Assembly: GCA_040382235.1 (NCBI GenBank) | Contig: JBEIFV010000293.1 | Coordinates: 1-5,134, forward strand | Length of the DNA stretch: 5,134 nt | Direction: 5' to 3' | From: JAEUOS01 sp040382235 | Lineage (GTDB): Bacteria; Pseudomonadota; Gammaproteobacteria; Burkholderiales; JAEUOS01 | Part shown: positions 1 through 5,134 of the stretch, in pieces | Numbering within the stretch: position 1 is the stretch's first letter | Layout: every line of letters begins with the position of its first letter | The notes under the pieces: model-generated | The model's database searches: none | The model's input: the letters and a program-made list of their open reading frames with translations, nothing else | Told to the model about the DNA's origin: nothing | Position numbers and translations under genes: made by a program

Positions 1-36
1 CAGTCTCGCTGCGCGCGACGCTTGCGGCACGATCAT
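1..36 (-). CDS. Possible 5' end of the next gene in the epsD operon (partial)
   Basis: An ATG on the minus strand (36-34) lies 2 nt beyond the epsD stop codon and opens a frame that stays open for 12 codons to the window edge (reads MIVPQASRAARL). Tight spacing after epsD fits translational coupling in a leftward operon. A weak purine-rich stretch (AAGGG inside the end of epsD) lies about 12 nt upstream, which is not an ideal ribosome-binding site. In known EPS clusters, epsD is often followed by an epsE-type polysaccharide export (Wza-like) gene. A basic start leading into a signal peptide would fit that, but 12 residues cannot identify a family. The frame may also be a chance opening. Confidence 0.35.
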   Translation of the reverse strand, partial: MIVPQASRAARL

Positions 37-38
37 GG

Positions 39-1043
39 CTACTTGAGACCCTTGAGTCCCTTTTCGAATGCATTGTCGAGGTTGCCCGCCGGTGCCGCCA
101 CCGCGGCTGCCGGTGTTGGTGCGGACGATGCGGGCGTGACAGCACCGGTCGGCACCGCATTGCCGGGCGCGCTGCCGGCGCTGGCCGCGCCCGGTGCGGC
201 TTGCGCGAACTCGCCCACATACTCAAGCTTCGCGCTCTGGCGCAATTGCTTGATCTCCGCACCCGCCAATTCGCCACGCTTCTGGTTCTGCATGAACTGC
301 TCGATCAGCGGCGTCGCCTCCTCGATGCTGTAGGGCGTCAGTGGCGCGGCAACGCGTTGCACGATGGTCATGCGGCCATTGCCGCCCAGGGCGCCGATGT
401 CGCCGTCCTTCATCTTCGCCAGGGCCGGCAGTACTTCCAGCGGCAGCTGCTCGGCCGGCCGTACCGCCGAATTGGCATTGAACTTGATGTCATTGGTGCG
501 CAGGAACGAGACAATGTCGTTCAGGTTCTTGGTCTTGCCGATCAGGGTGAGCAGCTCCTTGGCCTTGTCACCATCGACATTGGTGATGATTTCCTGCAGG
601 CGGTAGATGCGGCGTTCGGCGAACAACTCGGGCTTGGCCTCATAGACCTTGCGGATCTCGTCGGCATCGGGTTTGGATATGCCGGCCGCCACCGTCTTTT
701 CCATGTAGGCCTGCGCCAGAATCTGGCGCCGCGAAGCATCGAGCGCGGCCATGATCTCCGGGCTGCGGTCAAGCCTGGCTTCCAGCGCCTTCTGAATCAG
801 CAACTGCTGGTCCACCAGTTGCTCGACCGCCTGCCGGCTGGCCACCTTGAGTTGCTCGGGCGGGATGCGCCCGGCGCGCGCCAATACCTGATTGACCTGG
901 TGCACGGTGATCTCGTCGGCGTTGACCTTGACGGCCACCTGCGAAGCAGTCTTTGCCTCGCCGCCCGATTTGCCGCATGCGGCCATGCCAATGCCGATGG
1001 TGATTACGGCAGCTATTCGTACCAATCGATTGCCTGCAAACAT
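39..1043 (-). CDS. epsD: EpsD-family peptidyl-prolyl cis-trans isomerase, outer-membrane lipoprotein of exopolysaccharide synthesis
   Basis: This 334-residue protein resembles the EpsD family, SurA/PpiC-related proteins encoded in exopolysaccharide clusters of exosortase-containing bacteria. The N-terminus is a lipoprotein signal: basic start (MFAGNRLVR), hydrophobic core, then lipobox MAAC with Cys23. Gly24 at +2 does not signal inner-membrane retention, so an outer-membrane periplasmic lipoprotein is expected. Residues about 35-135 form the helical SurA-N-like region, with VNADEITVHQVNQ and the helix around QAVEQLVDQQLLIQKALEA. Residues about 140-245 cover a weakly conserved rotamase-like segment (RIYRLQEIITN ... 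MKDGDIGALGGNGRMTIVQR), followed by another helix. An Ala/Pro-rich linker (about 280-320) precedes a short basic C-terminus (FEKGLKGLK). The ATG at 1043 gives the complete signal peptide; no in-frame start is close upstream, and no clear Shine-Dalgarno is visible. Family is recognised from memory of its sequence pattern; isomerase activity is inferred. It is divergent from the gene set on its right. Confidence 0.87.
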   Translation of the reverse strand: MFAGNRLVRIAAVITIGIGMAACGKSGGEAKTASQVAVKVNADEITVHQVNQVLARAGRIPPEQLKVASRQAVEQLVDQQLLIQKALEARLDRSPEIMAALDASRRQILAQAYMEKTVAAGISKPDADEIRKVYEAKPELFAERRIYRLQEIITNVDGDKAKELLTLIGKTKNLNDIVSFLRTNDIKFNANSAVRPAEQLPLEVLPALAKMKDGDIGALGGNGRMTIVQRVAAPLTPYSIEEATPLIEQFMQNQKRGELAGAEIKQLRQSAKLEYVGEFAQAAPGAASAGSAPGNAVPTGAVTPASSAPTPAAAVAAPAGNLDNAFEKGLKGLK

Positions 1044-1206
1044 GATGTGTATGGGTTTCGCGTAGCGCGCAGTCGCGCAGATTGGCAGATTGCGTTTACA
1101 AAAGTTTCCGATATTAAGAGGCGCTTGTGACGCTGATATTTCAAGGTTCTGCAGACGATCGGCGCCAATGCACAGCCACCATCCAGCACACCGTGCCGCG
1201 GATCGG

Positions 1207-1224
1207 CTGTCATCGCAGCGTCAA
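1207..1224 (+). promoter_or_regulatory. Pho-box-like element (candidate PhoB site)
   Basis: The sequence CTGTCAT-CGCA-GCGTCAA has the layout of the PhoB binding site of Proteobacteria: two 7-bp direct repeats of CTGTCAT separated by 4 bp. The first half-site is a perfect match. The second matches four of seven positions, keeping the GTCA core at the right 11-bp period. It ends 46 bp before the ATG at 1271, a plausible promoter distance. At the usual 10-nt distance downstream the hexamer is TTCACT (1235-1240), only a 3/6 match to a sigma-70 -10. The presence of a PhoX phosphatase gene downstream makes phosphate control plausible. Binding is inferred. Confidence 0.4.
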
Positions 1225-1240
1225 GAAAAGCTGCTTCACT

Positions 1241-1263
1241 TTTCAAGCTTTACGGACTTGAAA
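1241..1263. repeat. Inverted repeat TTTCAAG-N9-CTTGAAA just before the start codon
   Basis: Perfect 7-bp arms (1241-1247 and 1257-1263) flank a 9-nt spacer and end 7 nt before the ATG at 1271. The right arm covers most of the only purine-rich stretch (GAAAG, 1260-1264) that could serve as the ribosome-binding site. It could be an operator dyad, or a weak RNA hairpin masking translation initiation. A third copy of the heptamer, in the left-arm orientation, lies at 1139-1145. Confidence 0.4.
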
Positions 1264-1270
1264 GAATGCA

Positions 1271-2089
1271 ATGCGCCAACTCGGTAGCAACCTCGCAGCA
1301 CAATTGCTTTTGGCAGCCTGCGCGCACAGTGCGGCGCAAGCGGCCAACACAACGCTCACCGTTACCGCGGCGCAAGACACCAGCATTTATTTCGGAACCG
1401 CGGACTCGGCCACGCGGGCCGACGGATCGGGGGATTTCCTGTGGCTATCGGTCACAGCCGAAGGATTGGGCAGGCGTGCGCTGCTGAAGTTCGACCTGTC
1501 GGCGATCCCGCCAGGTGCTACGGTCAGGGAGGTCACCCTGACGCTTTTCGAATCGATGTCGCGCGAAAATCACGATGTGGCGGTGCATCGCCTGCTGGCT
1601 TCGTGGGGCGAAGGTGCCTCGAACGCCGGGGGCTCCGGCACTGGCGCGCCGGCGGCGCCGGGGGACGCCACCTGGAGTCACCGCTTTTACCCCACCACTT
1701 TGTGGACCACGCCTGGTGGCGATCTCGACCCGGTCCCCAGCGTGGTGCGCTTCGTGGATTTGCCCAATGCATTCTATTCGTGGACCGGCGTGCTGCCGAC
1801 AAACGGCGGGCTGGTGCCACGCGTGGTGCAGGACGTGCAATCCTGGGTCGGCAGCCCGCAATCCAACCATGGATGGATCCTGATCGGCAAGGAAACCGGC
1901 TCGCAGAATGCCAAGCGCTTCCAAAGCCGCAACAACGCGGTGGTCCAGACGCAACCGCGCTTGACGGTGGTGTACTCCTTGCCTGAACCGGTGGCAGACG
2001 ACGGCGATATACCGATTCCGTTGTGGGCGCTGGGACTGCTGGCCGCCCTGCTGATACGTGTGGGCATGGCCCGAACGGATCATGCATGA
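1271..2089 (+). CDS. Secreted DNRLRE-domain protein with an atypical C-terminal membrane anchor
   Basis: This 272-residue protein matches the DNRLRE (CBM96-like) beta-sandwich domain found in extracellular and carbohydrate-associated proteins. Visible hallmarks are RRALLKFDLSAIP (residues 68-80), the following strand VREVTLTLFES, WGEGASN, DATWSH, VVQDVQSWV, NHGWILIG, and the closing RFQSRN ... QPRLTVVYS. It is about one domain long. The start is fixed: a TGA lies in frame at 1259-1261 and the ATG at 1271 is the only start after it; the RBS is weak (GAAAG). Residues 1-24 form a signal peptide with a possible signal-peptidase-I site after AQA24. LAAC (14-17) is also a possible lipobox. The C-terminus (about 238-272) has PEP at 238-240, then an acidic stretch, GDIPIPLWAL, a hydrophobic segment and Arg263/Arg268. 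This resembles a sorting tail but not the canonical PEP-CTERM. The exact molecular role is unknown; a matrix or surface role is inferred. Confidence 0.8.
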   Translation: MRQLGSNLAAQLLLAACAHSAAQAANTTLTVTAAQDTSIYFGTADSATRADGSGDFLWLSVTAEGLGRRALLKFDLSAIPPGATVREVTLTLFESMSRENHDVAVHRLLASWGEGASNAGGSGTGAPAAPGDATWSHRFYPTTLWTTPGGDLDPVPSVVRFVDLPNAFYSWTGVLPTNGGLVPRVVQDVQSWVGSPQSNHGWILIGKETGSQNAKRFQSRNNAVVQTQPRLTVVYSLPEPVADDGDIPIPLWALGLLAALLIRVGMARTDHA

Positions 2090-2104
2090 GCCCAGCCATC
2101 AACA

Positions 2105-2132
2105 TTGGCATGTAACGCACGGCGCGAATAAT
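2105..2132 (+). promoter_or_regulatory. Candidate sigma-70 promoter for phoX
   Basis: TTGGCA (2105-2110, 5/6 to TTGACA) is followed after 16 nt by AATAAT (2127-2132, 5/6 to TATAAT). Transcription would start near 2139, giving a leader of about 70 nt before the phoX ATG. It lies in the 120-bp gap between the DNRLRE gene and phoX, so phoX and the PEP-CTERM gene could be expressed independently of the upstream gene. No Pho box is visible in this gap. Confidence 0.42.
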
Positions 2133-2137
2133 CGCGC
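2122..2137. repeat. 16-bp dyad GCGCGA-ATAA-TCGCGC over the phoX -10 region
   Basis: Perfect 6-bp arms (2122-2127 and 2132-2137) enclose a 4-bp centre. The centre of symmetry coincides with the centre of the candidate -10 hexamer at 2127-2132. This would suit a repressor operator. As RNA it would make only a short hairpin with no U-run, so a terminator for the upstream gene is less likely. Confidence 0.35.
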
Positions 2138-2209
2138 AAAGCATCGAACGGCAAGGCGCCGGGACGATGTGCCGGTTCCACCCGCAGCAATCCACAGGAG
2201 ATATCTCAA

Positions 2210-4402
2210 ATGAAGGGCAATTCGCATCCCACCAATGACGTGTCGCTCAACCCGTCATCAACACCGTCGATTCGCGACGTCATCGGCGCAGTCGACAAAG
2301 GTCGGCGCCAGTTCATCATCAAAAGCGGCTTCAGCGCCGCGGCACTGGCTTCGGCCGGTGGCCTGACGCTCGGCGGCCTGACCTCCACCGTACATGCCGC
2401 GCCGGTACCGGCGGGCCCGGGTTTCCCGGGGATCGGCTTCAGCTTTGTTCCGGCCAGCACCTCGCCGCTGACCGACGCCATCGATGTGGTCACTGTGCCG
2501 CCCGGTTATACCTCCAAATTGTTTGTGGGCTGGGGCGATCCGATCATGCCCGGCGCACCGGCGTTTTCGGGAACGGCCAGCGAAACCGCGGCCGACCAGG
2601 CCAAGCAGTTCGGCATGCACAACGACGGCATGCACTTCTTCCCGTTCACCGGGCCGGGCGGGACGCCGGTCAGCGACCGCGGTCTCCTGTGCGTGAACAA
2701 CGAGTACACCCATGAGGAAATCCTGTTTCCCGATGGCCAGGTCGGTAGCGGCTACACCATTGCCAAGACCCGCAAGTCGCAGGCTGCGCATGGCGTTTCG
2801 ATCGCCGAGGCACGTCGCATCGCCGGCAAGTGGACCGTGATCAAGAATTCCCCCTACGGCCGCCGCTTGACCTCCAACACCGCGATGCGGATTTCGGGAC
2901 CGGCCGCCGGCCATGCCTTGATGAAATCCAAGGCCTACACCATTTCCGACACGGCCAGCGTGCCCACCGGTGGCATGAGCGACGGCACCACCGTCAACGG
3001 CACCATCAACAACTGCGCTCATGGCATCACGCCCTGGGGCACCTACCTTACCTGCGAAGAAAACTTCAACGGCAATTTCGGCGGCACAGGCGCGGTGGAT
3101 ACCAGCGCGGGCACGGAAATCGGCAAGCTGAACCGCCGCTACGGCATTTCCGCAGGCGGCTTCGGCTATCGCTGGCACACCACGGACCCGCGTTTTGACG
3201 TCACCAACAACCCCAACGAGCCGAACCTGTTTGGCTGGGTGGTCGAGATCGATCCGTTCAACCCTGCGAGCATGCCGGTCAAGCGCACCGCCCTGGGTCG
3301 CTTCAAGCACGAAAGCGCGCAATATGTGGTTGACAAGGACAATCGCATCGCCTTCTACTTGGGTGATGACGAGCGTAACGAATACATCTACAAATTCGTG
3401 TGTGCCGGTTCGTTCAACCCGACCAACCGTGCCGCCAACCGCAATTTGCTCGATAGCGGCACGCTGTACGTGGCCAAGTTCAACAGCGGCCTGACCGGTG
3501 TCTGGATTCCGCTGGTACCCGGCACGCTGGGCGCGGGCGGTGTTGCGCTGCGCGACAACCCAAATTTCAGCGGCGCCAACGATGCCGAAGTGCTGGCCAA
3601 GATCCTGATCAAGACCCGCATGGCCGCCGACGCGGTCGGCGCGACCATGATGGACCGTCCCGAGTGGACCGGTGCACGCCCGCGCATCGGCGGCTACGAT
3701 GAAGTCGAGGTCTATTGCACACTGACCAACAACAACCGGCGCGGCACCGGCACGGCGTCGGTAAACGCGGCGGACGGTTCCACCGCCGCGGGCCAGGCCC
3801 GCCCGCCGGTGGACACAGCCAACCCGCGCGCCGACAACGTCCATGGTCACATCATTCGCTGGCGCGAGACCGGCAAGTCGGTAACCGCGTTGACTTTCAA
3901 CTGGGATCTTTTCGTCCAGTGCGGCGACACCCTGACCGCCAAGACAGCCAATGCAAGCAACAACTTCAAAGGCAATATCGTCGATGCCGACACCGCCGGC
4001 AGTGCCGACTATGGCGCGCCGGACGGACTGTGGTTCGACCAGTTCGGGCGCCTTTGGGTGCAGACCGACCAGGTTGGCGACGCCAGCGGTGATTTCAACA
4101 ACATCGGTCGCAACTCGATGGTGTGCGCAGACCCCAACACCGGCATCACGCGGCGCTTCATGACCTCGCCCAACAAGTGCGAAGTCACCGGCGTGACCCT
4201 GACCCCGGACGGCAAGACCATGTTCGTCGGCATCCAGCATCCGGGCGAGGATTCGACGTCCTCAGCGCCGGAACAGTTCTCTAAATGGCCGCATGTTCAG
4301 TACAGCGTCGAAGCCGACGGCGTCACTTCGCTGCCGCCCGGCCGGCCGCGTTCCTCCGTGGTGGTGATCACCAAGGACGACGGCGGCATCATCGGCACCT
4401 GA
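2210..4402 (+). CDS. phoX: PhoX-family (DUF839) alkaline phosphatase, Tat-exported
   Basis: PhoX enzymes hydrolyse phosphate esters outside the cytoplasm using an iron-calcium cofactor and are exported folded by the Tat system. This 730-residue protein has a long n-region, the twin-arginine motif GRRQFI (Arg32-Arg33), a hydrophobic stretch to about 61, and an AxA-like cleavage site near 63-64. Family motifs appear in order: NNEYTHEE (163-170), NNCAHGITPWGTYLTCEE (267-284), GRFKHES (363-369), YLGDDERNEYIYKF (383-396), MDRPEW (481-486), HGHIIRW (545-551), DGLWFDQFGRLWVQTD (605-620) and EVTGVTLTPDGK ... IQHPGE (658-680). Cys269 and the acidic residues in these motifs are candidate metal ligands by family knowledge; I did not map each one. 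AGGAG (2196-2200), 9 nt before the ATG, supports the start. No C-terminal sorting tail is present. The PEP-CTERM gene follows after 33 bp, suggesting one transcript. No frameshift or gap was seen. Substrate specificity (mono- versus diester) cannot be told. Confidence 0.93.
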   Translation: MKGNSHPTNDVSLNPSSTPSIRDVIGAVDKGRRQFIIKSGFSAAALASAGGLTLGGLTSTVHAAPVPAGPGFPGIGFSFVPASTSPLTDAIDVVTVPPGYTSKLFVGWGDPIMPGAPAFSGTASETAADQAKQFGMHNDGMHFFPFTGPGGTPVSDRGLLCVNNEYTHEEILFPDGQVGSGYTIAKTRKSQAAHGVSIAEARRIAGKWTVIKNSPYGRRLTSNTAMRISGPAAGHALMKSKAYTISDTASVPTGGMSDGTTVNGTINNCAHGITPWGTYLTCEENFNGNFGGTGAVDTSAGTEIGKLNRRYGISAGGFGYRWHTTDPRFDVTNNPNEPNLFGWVVEIDPFNPASMPVKRTALGRFKHESAQYVVDKDNRIAFYLGDDERNEYIYKFVCAGSFNPTNRAANRNLLDSGTLYVAKFNSGLTGVWIPLVPGTLGAGGVALRDNPNFSGANDAEVLAKILIKTRMAADAVGATMMDRPEWTGARPRIGGYDEVEVYCTLTNNNRRGTGTASVNAADGSTAAGQARPPVDTANPRADNVHGHIIRWRETGKSVTALTFNWDLFVQCGDTLTAKTANASNNFKGNIVDADTAGSADYGAPDGLWFDQFGRLWVQTDQVGDASGDFNNIGRNSMVCADPNTGITRRFMTSPNKCEVTGVTLTPDGKTMFVGIQHPGEDSTSSAPEQFSKWPHVQYSVEADGVTSLPPGRPRSSVVVITKDDGGIIGT

Positions 4403-4435
4403 TTCCCAGACCATTCAAACCACAGGAACCACATC

Positions 4436-5068
4436 ATGAAACTTCATCTGTTGGCCGCAGCGGCAGCGCTCGTAATGAGTACCGCCCCGGCGCATGCACT
4501 TCTGATCAACAACCAGGCAGCGATCTCCATGCCGAAAAGCGTGATCGATTTCGAAGCCTTTGACGGCTTGCTGACGACCGGCCCCGTGGCTGTCGCCAGC
4601 GACGTCACGTTCACCGGCGATTTCGGATCCGAGCTCGGCGCCAACAACCGCGATCTCGGCAGCAACGGGTCATGGGGTGTCGGCAACTTATTCGCGGCCG
4701 GCAGCTTCGTGGGCGAAATGCGCTTCACCTTTGCCGGCGTCAGCAACGGTGCCGGCGCTTTTGTCAACCATTATGCAAACGATGGTGCGTTGCCGTTCAA
4801 CATCATCGTCTCGGCGTATGGCGACAACAACCAGATCATCGAGACCCATTCAGTGACGATCAGCACGGCGTTTGACAGCTACAACGCCGGCAGCTTTGTC
4901 GGCATCACGCGCAACAGCGCCGACATCCGCTCGCTGTCGTTCAAGGGCGTCGGTGCTGTGGTAGACAACTTCACCTACGCGGCCCCCGTGCCGGAGCCGG
5001 AGACTTACGCTCTGATGCTTGCCGGCCTCGGACTGTTGGGCGCTATAGCCCGTCGGCGTCGCACCTGA
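4436..5068 (+). CDS. PEP-CTERM sorting domain-containing protein
   Basis: This is a 210-residue exported protein with a canonical PEP-CTERM tail. Residues 1-21 form a signal peptide ending in PAHA. The mature part (22-184) is rich in beta-prone, Gly/Asn/Ser-containing stretches, has no cysteine, and ends with VDNFTYA, a pattern common just before the tail in this family; a jelly-roll-like fold is a guess. The tail is VPEPETYA (185-192), a hydrophobic segment (to about 205), and RRRR (206-209). By family knowledge, exosortase (EpsH/XrtA type) recognises this tail in the inner membrane and processes the protein for release or surface/matrix attachment. No exosortase gene is in the window. AGGAA (4424-4428), 7 nt before the ATG, supports the start. 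It lies 33 bp after phoX, so co-transcription is likely, and a hairpin follows its stop. The molecular function of the mature domain is not recognised. Confidence 0.88.
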   Translation: MKLHLLAAAAALVMSTAPAHALLINNQAAISMPKSVIDFEAFDGLLTTGPVAVASDVTFTGDFGSELGANNRDLGSNGSWGVGNLFAAGSFVGEMRFTFAGVSNGAGAFVNHYANDGALPFNIIVSAYGDNNQIIETHSVTISTAFDSYNAGSFVGITRNSADIRSLSFKGVGAVVDNFTYAAPVPEPETYALMLAGLGLLGAIARRRRT

Positions 5069-5070
5069 TC

Positions 5071-5114
5071 GCAAATCCGGTCATGCCGCCTTGCGTGCGG
5101 CATGACCGGCTTGC
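5071..5114 (+). terminator. Hairpin after the PEP-CTERM gene, likely transcription terminator
   Basis: A perfect 13-bp stem (CCGGTCATGCCGC, 5077-5089, with its complement at 5097-5109) encloses a 7-nt loop. Outside it, GCAA (5071-5074) can pair with TTGC (5111-5114) across a small internal bulge. It begins 2 nt after the stop codon at 5066-5068, the position expected for an operon end. There is no U-run on either side, so it is either a U-less terminator (possibly bidirectional) or a 3' stabilising stem. I see nothing recognisable in 5115-5134. Confidence 0.6.
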
Positions 5115-5134
5115 GGTGGTCGGGTTACCGCTTC

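Larger units (their letters stand above)
1044..1270. other. Divergent intergenic region between epsD and the DNRLRE-phoX-PEP-CTERM set
   Basis: This 227-bp region must hold the promoters for both directions. It is visibly more AT-rich than the genes in places (1095-1117, 1135-1145, 1222-1263). I found no good sigma-70 promoter with correct spacing on either strand. A TAATAT on the minus strand (1116-1111) is a fair -10, but the nearest -35-like TTGAAA (1144-1139) is 22 nt away, which is too far. The region contains a Pho-box-like element (1207-1224), three copies of the heptamer TTTCAAG/CTTGAAA (1139-1145, 1241-1247, 1257-1263), and a small GCGCG-cagt-CGCGC hairpin (1065-1078) in the likely leader of epsD. 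Confidence 0.6.

Noticed and set aside
77..199. Ala/Pro/Gly-rich low-complexity tail of epsD considered as a repeat array
   Set aside because: There is no regular repeat unit in DNA or protein; it is a compositionally biased linker.
1095..1117. TTTACA followed by TATTAA as a plus-strand sigma-70 promoter
   Set aside because: The spacer is only 11 nt, far from the usual 16-18 nt.
201..1130. 309-codon plus-strand open frame antisense to epsD that extends into the intergenic region
   Set aside because: No signal peptide, domain or RBS was seen; the translation is Leu/Arg/Gln/Asp-rich noise typical of antisense frames in GC-rich DNA, and epsD on the other strand is clearly real.
1118..1134. Sigma-54-like GG-N10-GC spacing on the plus strand (AGGCGC ... 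ACGCT)
   Set aside because: It matches the consensus poorly outside the invariant dinucleotides, and such spacing is common by chance in GC-rich DNA.
1163..1178. Sigma-54-like GG-N10-GC spacing on the minus strand (TGGCTGTGCATTGGCG), relevant because some PEP-CTERM genes are controlled by PrsK/PrsR with RpoN
   Set aside because: Only the GG/GC dinucleotides and a few flanking bases match the -24/-12 consensus; the ACG of the -24 part and the TTGCA of the -12 part are not preserved.
1445..2195. Two overlapping minus-strand frames (212 and 220 codons) opposite the DNRLRE gene
   Set aside because: Both are Arg/Ala/His/Pro-rich shadow frames without family features; the DNRLRE frame has a signal peptide, a domain pattern and a C-terminal anchor.
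2258..4240. Long open frame of 660 codons on the minus strand, antisense to phoX
   Set aside because: It mirrors the GC-rich codon use of phoX, its translation shows no recognisable domain, and the plus-strand frame carries the full set of PhoX motifs, a Tat signal and a good RBS.
1..5134. CRISPR arrays, tRNA or rRNA genes, insertion-sequence ends, attachment sites, toxin-antitoxin or defence genes
   Set aside because: No regularly spaced direct repeats, cloverleaf or rRNA sequence, transposase motifs or terminal inverted repeats were seen on either strand.

Overview
The window looks like a GC-rich (clearly above 60% by eye) Gram-negative chromosome segment. It is most likely betaproteobacterial (Burkholderiales or Nitrosomonadales type), because an EpsD-type exopolysaccharide lipoprotein sits beside a protein with a textbook PEP-CTERM tail. 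These two families typically occur together in environmental betaproteobacteria that use the exosortase (EpsH) system. The genus cannot be fixed from this sequence.

Layout. The left fifth (39-1043, minus strand) is epsD, a lipoprotein with homology to SurA/PpiC-type peptidyl-prolyl isomerases. It is read out of the left edge of the window. A new reading frame opens 2 nt after its stop and runs off the edge (1-36), so epsD is probably the first or an early gene of a leftward exopolysaccharide operon. A 227-bp intergenic region (1044-1270) separates it from a divergent, rightward set of three genes: a secreted DNRLRE-domain protein (1271-2089), a Tat-exported PhoX-family alkaline phosphatase (2210-4402), and a PEP-CTERM protein (4436-5068). 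A strong hairpin closes the rightward set (5071-5114).

How they may work together (inference). All four complete products carry export signals. EpsD should act at the inner face of the outer membrane in polysaccharide assembly. PhoX would release phosphate from organic phosphoesters. The two tailed proteins would be matrix or surface proteins. The simplest model is a phosphate-scavenging module attached to an exopolysaccharide/exosortase locus. Two pieces of local DNA support this. A Pho-box-like element (1207-1224) has one perfect half-site and one half-site with an intact GTCA core, at the correct 11-bp period, 46 bp upstream of the first rightward gene. A sigma-70-like promoter lies directly upstream of phoX, with its -10 hexamer centred exactly on a 16-bp dyad. 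No insertion sequence, tRNA, rRNA, CRISPR array or prophage sequence was seen.
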